NCBI GenBank assembly: GCA_020086605.1
Contig: JACBWW010000004.1
Coordinates: 18,487,624-18,551,623 of the forward strand
Direction of reading: 5' to 3'
Length of the DNA stretch: 64,000 bases
DNA from: Lanius collurio
Lineage: Eukaryota; Chordata; Aves; Passeriformes; Laniidae
Shown here: positions 1-12,727 of the stretch, piece by piece
How the letters are laid out: each line of letters begins with the position of its first letter
Position numbering within the stretch: position 1 is the first letter of the stretch
Position numbers and translations under genes: made by a program
The notes under the pieces: generated by a model
What the model was told of the DNA's origin: nothing
Seen by the model: the letters and a program-made list of their open reading frames with translations, nothing else
Database searches by the model: none

Positions 1-1686
1 CACACGGTTGAATGGCAGGCTGGAGCTGCTCCAGGGCAGGCGATGCTGCCAAATAGCCTGGCCACTGCCCTTCCAAAACCAGTAAGCTGTAGAGGAGAGA
101 GATGGATAGCGCAGGCGGTACTTGCAGAATGGCAGCTGCCATTGCTGGACCTGCCTCCTGGCTGCATCTCGCAGCTGCTTTCTCCAGCACAGAGAAGGCT
201 GGAGCTGCAGGAGATGCCTGGGTGCTGACCGGTCTCCATTCCGTCTCTTCCTAACACGCACGCTGCTTGGCTTCAACTGCAGGAATGGCTTTCCTATAGC
301 TAGAGTTTTCTGGTTATCCAAGGGTGACTGGGGGTGTTTGAAGTTGGGGTTCTCCTTGATTGCTTTTCTTCGCCAGTTATAGTAAGTGGACCTGGAGATG
401 CCAGGGAAGCTGCGTTTGAAGCATCTGTAAGGCACCAGAGTGTTCATGGAAATGCATTTCTCCAGGTAGGATTTGGCTCCTTGCATAAAGATTCCTGCTT
501 GCATGGGATCTAGGGAAGGACTCGAGGATTTTAAGCTCCCCTGTGGATTTGCTGGTTCATTCACATCAGCCTTTTTTGGGACAACCCTGTGAAGCTCCTG
601 CAACCTGTGGGCCTCAGACAGAGCAGAGGCATCACCATTGACCATGCTCTGCATCTCATGCTTCCAGGCATAGTATGTGGATCGGGAAATTTCTGGAAAC
701 ATTTGTCGGAAGTGCTGCAGGGGGATCATATTGCCCTCCTGAAAGCAGGACTGGAGGAAGTGTTTAGCTGCAAACCTGGCAGCCGCTTTCTGCCGGTGTT
801 CACGAGACTGGCGCTTCCAGCGGTAGAAGGTGCTCTTGGTAATGCTGTAGCGGTCACGCAGGTTGGAGTAGGTCAACTGGGGGTCACTGTTCAGCAGCTC
901 AAGGGTCTTCATGGGCTGTACAGGAGGCTCTGGTGAAGGTATCGTGGGTTCCAGCTCCTCCAGGCCAACCACGGCCACAAAGTACTGCGCTTTGAAGACC
1001 TGCCGGGAGAGCTGCTGCCCAGACCACATGATGTGTAGCGTGGAGGTTCGTGGGCCACACTTCCTGGGCCGGATGAGCCGGTTGAAATAGGGTCGGATCT
1101 TCAAGTTGCTCATGGGATAGATGGAGTAGATGTTACACTGCAGTACTGAGGCAAGAGCATAGACATGCCACATGTTGGCAAAGGTGCCAGGAAAACAGGT
1201 AGCTTTGATATCAGCATCAAAGATGGCTTCCAGGATAGCCATGGGAAGGCTGGTCATCTCTGGGGTCTCCTCAGTGCAGAGGGAGTAACGGGCAGCCTGC
1301 AGCATCACTTTGGAATCAATCATGCCAGTCAAGTAGTATTGCTTGTGCAGCAGCATCTCCACCACAGTACGCACCTGCAGCTCCAGGCTGAGGCTGGGAT
1401 TGCCCCAGAGCAGCACACTGGCAGCCTCGAAGAGGCGGTTTCCCTCACCTTTGCAAACAAGAGGCAGCATGTTACTTGGGGCATCCTCAGGATAGAGGCT
1501 CCTGGCTACCCGGTCAACCTCCAGCTCCTCTTGGAACTGACTCCCACAATAGCCAGGCAGGGAGAAAGATGACAAGGTCCTCTCTGCCTCCAGTGCAGCA
1601 CTGGTGAGGCCCTCCAGGCCAAAGCATTCAGTGGCTTCCTGTAGCTCCTGCAGCACAGACTGCACCAGCTGGTGCCTCTGGATCAT
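1..1686 (-). CDS. VRTN: Vertnin, main coding exon (3' end cut by window edge)
   Basis: The minus strand is open without a stop from an ATG at 1684-1686 to base 1, giving 562 codons. The start MIQRHQLVQSVLQELQEA and many later blocks resemble human vertnin (about 700 residues), so roughly the last fifth lies outside the window. Vertnin is a nuclear DNA-binding protein linked to vertebral number and somite patterning. Residues about 75-240 resemble an OTU-like fold (KGEGNRLF at 79-86, STLHIMWSG at 215-223) but lack the expected Cys and His. Four related modules follow, each ending in an S/T-X-Y/F-X-W motif: KSTFYRWK (284-291), RSTYYAWK (335-342), RSTYYNWR (432-439) and STAYWFWK (532-539). They look like helix-turn-helix units. 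A basic stretch VRVRKRR lies at 476-482. The ATG is one base inside the exon, right after a strong splice acceptor, as expected for a single large coding exon. Confidence 0.95.
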   Translation of the reverse strand, partial: MIQRHQLVQSVLQELQEATECFGLEGLTSAALEAERTLSSFSLPGYCGSQFQEELEVDRVARSLYPEDAPSNMLPLVCKGEGNRLFEAASVLLWGNPSLSLELQVRTVVEMLLHKQYYLTGMIDSKVMLQAARYSLCTEETPEMTSLPMAILEAIFDADIKATCFPGTFANMWHVYALASVLQCNIYSIYPMSNLKIRPYFNRLIRPRKCGPRTSTLHIMWSGQQLSRQVFKAQYFVAVVGLEELEPTIPSPEPPVQPMKTLELLNSDPQLTYSNLRDRYSITKSTFYRWKRQSREHRQKAAARFAAKHFLQSCFQEGNMIPLQHFRQMFPEISRSTYYAWKHEMQSMVNGDASALSEAHRLQELHRVVPKKADVNEPANPQGSLKSSSPSLDPMQAGIFMQGAKSYLEKCISMNTLVPYRCFKRSFPGISRSTYYNWRRKAIKENPNFKHPQSPLDNQKTLAIGKPFLQLKPSSVRVRKRRNGDRSAPRHLLQLQPSLCWRKQLRDAARRQVQQWQLPFCKYRLRYPSLSSTAYWFWKGSGQAIWQHRLPWSSSSLPFNRV

Positions 1687-1687
1687 C

Positions 1688-1712
1688 CTGAAGGATGGCA
1701 AAAAGAAAGAAG
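1688..1712 (-). other. VRTN: Splice acceptor of the VRTN coding exon
   Basis: On the minus strand a pyrimidine tract (ctttctttttgccatcc) ends in ttcag and the exon starts at 1687, one base before the ATG. This shows the gene has at least one upstream 5' UTR exon. Confidence 0.85.
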
Positions 1713-4680
1713 TCATGGGAGATGAAGACAGTGCACACTCCAGACTGGCAGTGGCCTGGCCTCCAGGTCCAGCTCCTGCCCAAAGGACAGGATGGAGGAA
1801 AAAGGTAGAGGAAAGGCCACCACGCACATTCCAAGGACAAAGGAGGATGCCTCGGTCCTCACCAAGCAGACTTTGGAGTGGGACATGGGCTCAGCTTTCT
1901 CACCAGTGACCTCCTGTGGGCAGCACATAAGGCACACAGCCTCTGCCTGTCTAAGTGAAATTCAGGAGCGACTGCACCCATGGGGTGGGAAGCCAGGTCA
2001 CCTCCCATCACTGCATGCCTGGCTTTGCACCTGGGATCACCCCTACACCCACCTCTCCCACTAGCAGTTCCATCATTTCCATTTTACTACTCCCCTATCA
2101 GCACCCAGGGAGAAGAGTTTCCCTCAAAAGGAAAACATTTGTCATCTCTGCAGGAAAGGACCTGTGACAGAACCACACTGTTTGCAGAGACATGGATGCA
2201 CCTGCCTCAAGCTGTTCAAGCTCAACAGAAGAAGGGGCAAGCAGACTGCCCTCTCCCTCAGAGCAGGGCCCATCGTATGCACCAAAAACTGTCACAGAAC
2301 CTGGGATAGAAGTGACAGAGCCAGCCCAAGCCACAACTACTGCTGCCTGAGCTGACACTAGATGTCACTGGCTGCTCAGCAAACACACACCACCAGCCAA
2401 GGAGAAAGCACAAAAGGAGGGCTTCTCCTAGATGAACTACCAGGCAGGAGGCAAAAGTACAGGCAGAGCACAAGCACTGAGTGGGTATTTCAGAGTCTGT
2501 ACAGAGTGTTCCTCCCTGCCTGAGCTGGTCCCAGTCCTGTCACACCTCACTCTGCATGCCAATTCCCACTCACAAAATACAAAGGGTCAAACCTACACTG
2601 CCCTCTTTGTCCAGCTTTTGGATACCTATGTGATTCTGTCCCCATCACTCCAGGGTTTTCATGATGGCTGCACAGCTCTTAGCTCCAGCTTCATCAGTGT
2701 AGCCCTTTTCACAACCTTTCACTACCAGCCAGCCCAGGCCTCTCTCCCTCTTGGGCCAGTTTTACCCCAGGGAACACAACACTTCACTGAAATAAGAAGC
2801 CAAATCTCCTCTATTTTCTCCTAAGCTTCATTCTCATATCATGCCTAATAGATACAGTATCACTTTGCAGCCTGCTCAATTCACATCCCAGCCACAGCCC
2901 ACCTTCTCTCAACACCTCACAGGTATCGCTATGCACTTACAGCTCTGTGGGTACATGAGAAACAGCAGAGGCAGGGAAACCAGCAGCTCTACAGTAAAGC
3001 AGATATTCTGCCTGAACTCTGCCAATTTTCAGCCTTGCTGCAGGTAAGATTATTGCTGTAGTATCTATGGCCCCTGTCCACGACTAAACTGCAAATGACA
3101 TGAGGTGCCACAAAAGCACATGGACACAGACAAGCTCTTCATCACAAGGAGCCTCCATGCTGCTGCTGCTGCTGCCCCTTGCCTTTAATCAGATCAGAGG
3201 TAGTCACCAATCAAATCCCTTCCCCTGTTCCAACCTCCTCCACAATCTCCTGCATGTCAGAGGCCAGAACGTTCTTACAGATGCTCCCACAGCTGTAGAG
3301 CATCAGTTACTAGAGACAGACACACAAGAATGCACACAGCTGTGAAGCAGGGAAGACAAACTAGTCCTAAAATCGTGGTCTGACAAAGTATGGAGTTGTC
3401 AGGTCAGATCTGCATTGTTATTTTCCTAGAAGTTGGTAGAAATTTACAGTAGTTAATAGAAATTTTGACTAAGCCTATGTTGACTGACATGTGCTTGAGG
3501 AGCTGAAGCAAAGGCGCAACTCAGGACAACCACAGGGCTGACAGAACCCAAGACCTCCCTCTCTGTGTGCTGGTGCTGTCAAACCCTTTAGGGGACAGCT
3601 GCCTCCCCCCACAGCAGCCAAGGCCTGCAGAGCACTGTCCCACCAGAAGAGCCAGGAAAGGCAAGACAGACTTTTTTTTACCCTGGAGAGGGTGAGGACA
3701 TAGTTGACATAGGCTAGAGAGCATCAGCAACAGCCCTGGTATTTCTGTCCTAGTGGGCATTTCCCACCCCCTTAAAGACTGGAGGAGATAGAGAGAGGGA
3801 GAGCTGGAGGCACAGCTCAATGGCCATTAATCTTTTTCTTCAGCAATAAATCCTCAGCCTCAATGTCACTGTCAGCTCTTGCTGCCTGGAGCAATCCTAA
3901 GGCAAAACCCACAGCTGAATCAGCAGCAGGGAGCTCCTCGGGCAGGTGGAGAGGGTCTTGAGTAAATCAGAAGTCAGACAAGCTGGGGGGCTTGGTTTGT
4001 GGCCAAATCAAACCCAGCAGCTCTCAACACAGAGGACCTCATGCAAAGGGAACATTTCTCCCTGCACACCCCTAGGGAAGCATGCTGAAAACGACAGACA
4101 AGTGTTCACTAAACCACTTCAGCACCAAGAAATAACCAAGGCAGCTTTCGCAGCTGATAAAGGTTTTACCTAACCTGGCTGCTTTTGCATTGTAACAGAT
4201 AAGGAAACAGTTGCAGGTCACATTCCCTCACCTAAACTGATGAGCTGGTGGCATCCAGTAGTGCAAGTTCCCCCAGCCAGTCCCAAAAATGCTCCCACCA
4301 GCAGGAATCCAAGAAACTTCAGCCCCAACTTCCCAGGACCCTTGGTATCTCACAGGAGCAGGGGTGTCTACACACCCCTGCCCACCTGGGCTAAGTGGCT
4401 CACTTCCCAGCCCCAGCTGTGGGTTTAGGCCACCCCACAGTAAAGGCTCCCATTTGAGAGAAGGACATTTGAACCACCGGGACTGTACAGCAGGAGCACA
4501 GAAGTGGTAGTCTCCAGGAGCTGTCTAGGTTCGAAATATCACCGGAGGAACTCCAGGGGTGAGCAGCAAAGGCAGCAGGAAGCCTACTCCATCTGCCAAC
4601 ACCCACACGTCCACCGAAGCTCACGAACGGGGCATCGCTCACTAGGAGAGGGAAAAGCCTCAGACCCGCCTTAACCTAGG
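1713..4680 (-). other. VRTN 5' intron, no other gene seen
   Basis: About 3 kb between the coding-exon acceptor and the CpG island. The open frames here are short, lack family resemblance and lie on both strands. I see no repeat element, RNA gene or conserved-looking block apart from a short CTG run near 3162-3176. Confidence 0.6.
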
Positions 4681-5093
4681 CCGAGTACTGCAGCCAAGGC
4701 CGGCTTCGTCCGCCCCTCGGGCGGGGGCACTGAGCGCCCGGGTGCGGGCGGTGCCTGACAGACACCCCCGGCCCCACGCACCCCACGCTCACGCCTCTCC
4801 CGAAGGCGGCGGAGGCGGCTCTGTGCGGCTGCCCCGCGACGGGGACAGTACCGCACCCCGGGTGGGAGCACGGGCGGCTGCTCCCCTCGCCAGGAGACAA
4901 AGGGACGCACAGCCCCGGGCCAGGGGAGCGGCCGCCGGAGCCAGGGCAGCTGCCGAGCGGAGACTGAGGACAAAACGAGACTGGACGCCCGCCCGCCCAG
5001 GGAAGGTGCTGCCTCAGCGGGACAACCCGCGGGTTTGGAAGGGATGGCGAGGAGCCGCGGCCCCGACGGCGCCCAGCACGGCTCCACACTCAC

Positions 5094-5220
5094 CTGACTC
5101 CGCGGGTCAAGTCACACCCCACCCGCACCCTGGGCCGCCCCGCACCTTTAAGGGCGGCGGCAGGAAGCGGCACGGAGCCGCGGCCGCCCCGGTGCCAGCC
5201 CCGCAGTGACCCCCGGGAGC
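5094..5220 (-). other. VRTN: Candidate non-coding first exon of VRTN (donor at 5094/5093)
   Basis: The minus-strand sequence GGAGTCAG|gtgagtgtgg is a near-perfect 5' splice site within the CpG island and would pair with the acceptor at 1688. The donor position is well supported by sequence. The upstream limit of the exon is a guess, because the GC-rich sequence runs into the N gap. Confidence 0.5.
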
Positions 5221-5270
5221 GGGCGGCCGCGTGCGGCGCCGGGCCGGGCCGACCCGGGCCGGGCCGCCCC

Positions 5271-5663
5271 NNNNNNNNNNNNNNNNNNNNNNNNNNNNNN
5301 NNNNNNNNNNNNNNNNNNNNNNNNNNNNNNNNNNNNNNNNNNNNNNNNNNNNNNNNNNNNNNNNNNNNNNNNNNNNNNNNNNNNNNNNNNNNNNNNNNNN
5401 NNNNNNNNNNNNNNNNNNNNNNNNNNNNNNNNNNNNNNNNNNNNNNNNNNNNNNNNNNNNNNNNNNNNNNNNNNNNNNNNNNNNNNNNNNNNNNNNNNNN
5501 NNNNNNNNNNNNNNNNNNNNNNNNNNNNNNNNNNNNNNNNNNNNNNNNNNNNNNNNNNNNNNNNNNNNNNNNNNNNNNNNNNNNNNNNNNNNNNNNNNNN
5601 NNNNNNNNNNNNNNNNNNNNNNNNNNNNNNNNNNNNNNNNNNNNNNNNNNNNNNNNNNNNNNN
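5271..5663. other. Assembly gap (393 Ns)
   Basis: The run of N is flanked on the left by gggccgggcc-type repeats and on the right by GC-rich sequence. The real size and content are unknown. Part of the VRTN promoter or first exon may be missing. Confidence 0.99.
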
Positions 5664-5960
5664 AGGAAGCGGGCCATCCCCGCGGCCCCGGCCCAGATGA
5701 AAGCGGAGCGGGCCGGGGGTCACTTCCAAAGCTAAAGTGATAATGGCCATTGTGCCGCCGCCGCCGCACTTAAAGGGCCCGCCGCCTCCGGCCGCCCTGC
5801 CCCGCTGCGCCCCGGAGCGCCCGGGCACCCTGCGCCCCAAAGCATCCTCCTGCCCCACTCCCCGCCCGGGCTTGCAGAGCCCACTGGGGCCACGAGGTGG
5901 GAGCTGGGCGCCTGCGTGGGGCACCCATCGTGTCCCACGGGAAGCAGGCTCCCAGGTGAG

Positions 5961-8900
5961 TGTCACTGCAGCCCAAGGGTTGGCACAGCCTGCATGTGTG
6001 TCCAGTCCCTCTCCCCGCTCACTCCTGACAAGGCCACGGTCCTTCTGTCCTGCTAGCTAGGAGATGCCCTTTCCTCTCTCCTTCCCAAGTGGTGCCCTTT
6101 CACCAACAAGGCCAGTCTGGTTGGATCCCTGGGCTCCTAAGGCAGACACAGCTGCCCGTGAAAACCTTCTTGTTTGTCTGTGGGATGCACTCAAACGACA
6201 GAAACCTTTTCCCTGTCCTCAGCTCTGGGCAGCCTCCTGAACAGCCTTACATCTGCCTGCTGGTGCCTGGACCCTCGGTGGAGCTTTCTCCCCATTATCT
6301 CTGCCCTGCTGCCTCCTTAGCCTAATCTCAGGGCTGAGGTCCCCCTCCTTAACTCGTGCTCTCACAATGGGTTCATCCTGTCCCTTGGGCATCACGTGAG
6401 GCTGTGCAAACAGCCGCATCAGGCACCTCACTCCAGCATTGCTAAGTTGTCAACACCAGCTCCACCCCATGGCCTCTTCACATGTCCAGAACTCTAGAGC
6501 TTCCTCCAGAACCTGTCTCCTCCCAGCCTACATCACCCCAAAACAGAAACCCAAGGATCCCATCTGGTCTTGGGTGTGAGTCCTGGGTGCATTTTAATGA
6601 CAGGGGTCATAGTTTGGTCAAGAGGGAACAGTTGTGTCACTGCTTCATGTCCCCTGTACGTGTCCCCTCTAGCTGCAGGCAGTATCTAGTTCCAGCTTAT
6701 CCCTGGGGACCAGCCTGAAACCTGCCACAATCGCCCCAAATACAGTGAGAGGCACAAAGTAACTCCTGATGCCAGAGACAGCAAGGGCTTCCTGCCCCAC
6801 ATGCCACTGCCCTTGGGGAACCTCACTGTGGCACTCATTTCTGCTGCAGCATTTGGAAACGAGAGAGCAGGAGGATTCACAGAGACACCATGTATAGGAC
6901 TCTTGTGCAATTCAGGAAGAAACTAAACACATATTCCAAACGGTAAGTGTGCCCAGATCCCTCTCCTGCTGCCTTCCCTTCCACCTTCGTCCAGCGGCAA
7001 GCACAAATTAAGGCATACCTTCACTGCCTAGAAGCACATATCCCAGAGCATTTTTCCCCACTTCTCTTGTCTCACTTTTGATCCCAGGAATGCAGGGGGA
7101 GGCCAGGCAAGGAGGGTTTGACAGGAGGAAAGGGCTCCCTGGAAGCTGTGGACTGGCTGCTTAAGAGTCCTCCCAGCCTCAGTTAGGAGTCACCACCCCA
7201 GGCGACACTGAACCCCGGCCTTCAGGACACACAGGAGTCACTCTCACTGGACACAGTGAAGCTACAGTGCAAGGAAGAGAGACCTAAACCATTCCCTGGT
7301 GAGCTTTATCCCCTTCAGACAATCTTTCAAAGCCAGCTCCACTCTCACTATCAACCTGTCCAGTCCTGGCTCTTTTCCCCTCTGGCAGGTTGGTGTTCAT
7401 GTCCACAGTTGCTGAGCTTCCCTTCTCATCCTTTTAACTTCTTCGGTTGCAAATGCAAAGCGGTGCTCACAGGGCAGTGAGACACTGGTAAATGCCGGAG
7501 TCAGCAGGGTCAGTGATTAACATAGGAGCTGGAAAACACACAAAGAGACAGCTTGGGCAGTTCTGTTATGCAGATGACTGCACACACCCGCTTCCAGCTT
7601 ATAAACAAGTAGTTAGCATTTTTCTGTTCCTTGGAGGAGTTCAGTGGGGGACCAGGCTGCTTCCTGCTTTGGTGCAGGATGCTTCAGCATTACAACCATG
7701 GAGCCTTTTGCAGTTTAGCTACGGCTGCCAGAAGCTTTTCTGTCTGTTGTGTTTTAGCTTGCCTGCTTGCAGCCCATTCTCTCCCAGACAAGGCTCAGAG
7801 AAAAGGTGCAGAGATGTCCAGCTGTGGGGGAATCTCTGGGCACCATGCTACCAAACATGCTGTAAGGCAAGTTTTACTGCTTCAAGTTTGGGCACAGAGT
7901 CTTCTCCCAGGTCAAGAGCAACCTCTTTGTTCGGCAGATAGAATTCTTGTTGGCTTGAACCTCATGAGGAAGGATGTCTCAAGGACTTGGCGCTGAGTTC
8001 TTGAATAAAAAGATAGGGCTTGCTCTGGTTCTGTCACTGTAATGTGACAATCTTGACTGTGACACAAATGGGGACAACATTTAAACACTCAACTATCCAC
8101 CCGATCAGGAAAGTTCCCCAGTCCCAGCTAGGGGACCTCCAGGAGTGGAGGGAGTCAGAGCACCCGACCTGCTGCAGGGCTGTCCATGGGTGGACCAGAT
8201 TAAACTATTCAGGTAGGGTGGGATATAACTGAAACACCTGGGCAACCAAATGCCATTTGGGGCGGGTCAGACTGTGGACCAGTTGCCAAAACCACCTCTG
8301 TAGATGGAAAAGGTTGACCCACATTACTTTATGATCCATTTAAGATCTATACGTGGGCTAAATTGACATGTCCATCCTCTTACAGCCATTCTTGGTACCC
8401 TGGCTTCTGTTTTTTCCCACCTTTCTCCCTCCAGAGCACTGCAGAATTTGAATCTCTCTGGGAAGTCAGGGGAGCTGGGACTGTTGAGGGGCTGATGGAA
8501 ATGAGAACATGAGAGCTTCTAGGAGAGTCCTAAGTGTCTACTGTCTTGGCTGTCTTTCTCTCCTATGCCTTGCATTGCTCCACAAGGAAAGAGCAATGAG
8601 CAGAGCTTGCAGCCTGAATTGGCAACAGAAGTCAGGTTGCTACAGCTGCAATATGCGCACCAGTCTTAGGGAGAAGGAAGGTCAAGTGGTTCTGGTGCGA
8701 TTTTGCCCAAGAGGGACCTGGAAAACATGGAGTCCACCCCAATTATTGTACTAACTTGTTTACTGTGAGTGACAGAAAGTCTTGTTTTGGCATTCACATT
8801 ATCTGGTACTTCTCATTCCTGGCCCTGAAACCACCTTTGAACCCACTGCCTCATGCCTGTGCTGGAGCCCTTAAAGTGATGCTCAGAGAGACCTGTTGGG

Positions 8901-11900
8901 CTCTGCAGAGAAGTCCTGTGAGGCACCCTCTGGTCTGTGCATGCCCAGAACAGTGGTGGACACTGGCAGACAGGTCTGCTCACATCATACTGAGAGGGAA
9001 AGTAACAAACTATAGGAAGTTCTCAGCCAGAAGTAGCAGAGATGGAGTGATTGAATTATAAATAGGAGATTATGTGAGGAAAAAATCTATTGGTGCTGAA
9101 GTGAGAATCGGCAGGCAGAGATATCCAAGTGCATCAACCTCACTGAGGGAGAGTGGTTAACAGGAGTGACTTCAGCTGAGAAAAAAAAGGGGCAATGCAG
9201 ACAGCAGAAGTATTTGGCCTGAATTTTAAGGCAGTGTAAGGGCAAGGCCCAGTCAGGAGTTTAGTCTCCCAAGGGAAGTGGGGAACTGGCCCACACATTA
9301 GATCTTGGACAAGAGACTGGAGGCCCTTAAGTCTCTCCCACACCCTATTGTCCTCTTCCTTTGAAAAGAATCAGAACTCAGGGTCATTCCCCATCTTCCA
9401 GCACCCGTCAGTGCCACCTCCTTCCCATTCTGCAGACAACACCAAGGGCTCTCATTGCTGTTCTCCTCCCTCCAACTTAAAATAACTCTGTGGGACCACA
9501 GGACATCAGTGCTGTCTCCTGAGAGCCACTCCCTCTCCCTCTCCTAATGGTTACTGCTTCCCAGTTCATCTTCTGGGTCATGTTCAGCACTAAGCAGTCT
9601 AATGCACCAGGAATGCACAGGAGAGCCAGGTCTGCCTGCCCTGAGGGACCAGAGCCCTGAAGGTAGGTCTCATCTCTAATTCACCTCTGCTCAGCTTGGG
9701 GCTCTTTTCCTTTCTGGCTTCTGGCTGGCTGGGCTCCCTTTTTCTTCCCATTCTGTGAGACAGGAGGGAAAGTTTGAACTTGGTGTTGGCACTGTGGTCT
9801 TGTTCCACGAGGGCTCTGCGAGGCTCCCAGGTGCACAGGAGGAAATTAAACGTGAAGCAGCAAATGAAGTACCACAGTACCGAGCAAGAACTAGGAGTCC
9901 TGGCTGTATCCTGTGGTCCTGGCCCTAGGTGGGAGGGTGGGGGAGAGCTGGGAACTGAAGGAGATTCAAAGTCAAGATCAAAGCATTTCCCTCTGAAGCC
10001 CTAACACTCTCCTTCCCTCCCACTTGCACATGAAAGCACTTTGCCCTCAGCGAGCTCTCCTCTGGGGAGGGTTGGGTGGAGGAGGGATCCCTTCCCCCCC
10101 TTATTTTTTCCTATGTTACTAATAATTTTTCTCATAGGTGACATGCTGAAAATCCTTGACCTCTCCTCCCCCATGCCTGCTTCTTACCCAGATCCAAAGG
10201 GCCCAGAACCGTTTCAATGACTGTGAGTTCATGGCAGACCTGGCCTGCTTTGGGGGTGTTACCAGCCAATGCCAGCATGGGGGAGATGCAGCAAGCAAAG
10301 CCTTTGAAGTGTACAGTAGAAAGACACTGTTAGAGGCAAAGCACAAGGAAGGAGGATTGAAAAGAAAGCAGAGCAGTTTGGCCCACAGGAGGGGGAAAGG
10401 CTAATTAAGACACAGAGTGTGGAGAAGGAAAAGGCAGAATCATTAAGATATCACAGCAGGAGCCCATGGTGCGGCTCCATGGAGGTTTAAGCCATGCTGA
10501 GCCTGGCCTATGCTGTTTGCTCCCCCTCGGTTTGTGTTCCCACCCTCTGCTTTGGGGTGGCACAGGAGTGTGAGGGACTCTGTCAGTCAGTTCAGCTTGC
10601 TGATCCAGCTGGAAATTAGCTGGTTTAGTCCACACCCTAATACAGACAGAGCTGCAACCCAGGATGGGAGTTTTCATTACCCTTTCTTTACTAGTGATCT
10701 GACAGAGGGCTAAAGCTTGTAGGTGATCCCACACTGAAGAAGCTGCAAGCTCCAATGAGGACAGGTACCAATGAGGAGACTAGAAATTGGAAACATGGGC
10801 AGGAAATGATGGAATCAGTTTTGGAAAGCCCAGGAAGGGGATAATCTGGCAGTGCTTCATTACACAACATCACACAAAGCCAGCAGCGTTAAGAAAGACC
10901 TGGGAAAGAGGGAAAGCAAGCTACAGATTCAAAGCTGCAGTTTTGTGTTTCTTTCTGTGATGACAGAAGATGCTGCTTACTTCAGAGAACACCCAGGACC
11001 ACTTACCCCACAAAGGCAGTGAAAGATGGGTTTGTCAGGCTTCTCCCTACATCCCAGCTAAAGGCCAGCAGGCAGAGAGGGATCACAGGGAAATGGGAAT
11101 ATAGAGGGGCAGTGGGGAACGACGTGAGGCAGGGTTTGGGAGGCCAGGGATGCAGGATCTGGCTTCCCTCACTGGTCCAGGGCAGGGCAAAAATGCATGG
11201 AACAGCAGGCAGGGGCGGATGGGGGATGGGATGTTTCACACCTAGCAAGCAGGAGCAGATGGGGCTGCGGTTAAACACCACAAGGAATTAACTCGCACTG
11301 CCTCAAGAGCCCAGGACCTAGCAAGCCAGGCCCAGCTCTTGCTTCCCTGGAATCATGGCATACACTTTGGTAACAGGTTAACAATGCAGAGGGGATTTCT
11401 CTTGGGTCTGTAGCTAGTCAGGGAGCTGAGATACGGCCCTTCAGTGCAAATAGACCCATAAAACTCTGCTCAAATTGTGATTCCCCAGTCCTTTCCCAAG
11501 CCCTGCCCCCAGGCACACACTGAAATGGCCATGATGTTTGCTGGGGGAGAAACGTGAGAAGTAGAGCCGGAGTGCTGTAAAAGATGTAAATGTTTCTGTG
11601 CTGACAGCAGCTGAGTGTCTAGGGCACAGCCTCGGAGGGGGGATGGAGAGGCACTGAGAAAGCACTTCTCTTTTGTTCTTGATCTTGGCTGCCTTGGGAG
11701 GTTTCCCAGGAAAAAATCCTGAAGCTGATACAGCAAAGGGAGCTCACAGTGTGTGCTTTATCAGCTGGTGGTCGTGGGGTGCCAGTGATAGAAGAAAGAG
11801 CAGGGAGAAGGAAGAAGTAGGAAGAAGGGCTTGGGATAGACATTTGTGGCCATCTCATCTCCAGGTTAGATCCTCTGACTCCCCTGTTGTTGGAAAGCCA

Positions 11901-12694
11901 TTTCATCAGTCGAGGAGGGAAGGGAAGGAATATCTCCTTATCATAAAGTGGACAACAGAGCAAAGGAGTCAGTTCAGTCCCGGTAACCACTGACAAGGTG
12001 ACACACACAATTTCCACAGCTGCAGTACTGCTCCATGGGAAGATGTGACTGCCTAGGAGCTACCGTCACCCAGGTCTGATGCAACAGCTGAGAAAGAAAA
12101 CCCCCATGATTCTTTTAACACAAAAGTTAGTCATCACTGCGCTCAGGTTTTCAGAGGGCTGATCTCTGCCCTCTGGAGCTTAACCTTTAGGTATGACTGA
12201 TAGCATTGTGAATTCCATCAGGAAAAGAGCTGAGAGAAGGGAGATGAGGGCAAGGAGAAAGGGGCATGGCTTAGAGACAAGGCCATTTGCTGAGGAAATA
12301 CACTGATGTGTCTTCTTTCATCCCTGAGAGTATATACACTGATTTTGTGAAGTATGAATTATCTGGACCACTGACCAGGTAGCAGCAGAGCAAAGACGAA
12401 GGAGATGAGGATGAAGAGAAAGAGGGCTGAAAGGCAGGGAACTGGCAGAAGAACACAGCTACTATGGGAAGCAGGACCCACAGGGTATGTGCAGAAGCCC
12501 AAAGGATCTGAAATAGAAGAAATGGCATCAGCAGGATGGCAGGTGAGAGACACACGAGTTAGGAGGGCGTGACAGCTCATAGGATCTCTCATCTCTTATC
12601 ACCAGACTTTGTCCAGAAATTTACTTGTTCTGAAATATTTCATAACTCAGAGTTTTGGGTTATGAAACCAGATTCCAGCCCAAATCTGATGGGG

Positions 12695-12727
<33 letters not shown>

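Larger units (their letters stand above)
4680..5960. promoter_or_regulatory. CpG island, probable VRTN promoter
   Basis: This stretch is much richer in C+G and in CpG than its flanks and is interrupted by an assembly gap. It lies 3 kb upstream of the VRTN start codon and holds a good minus-strand donor. The island also carries a strong plus-strand donor near 5955, so transcription from both strands is possible. The transcription start site cannot be placed from sequence alone. Confidence 0.7.
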
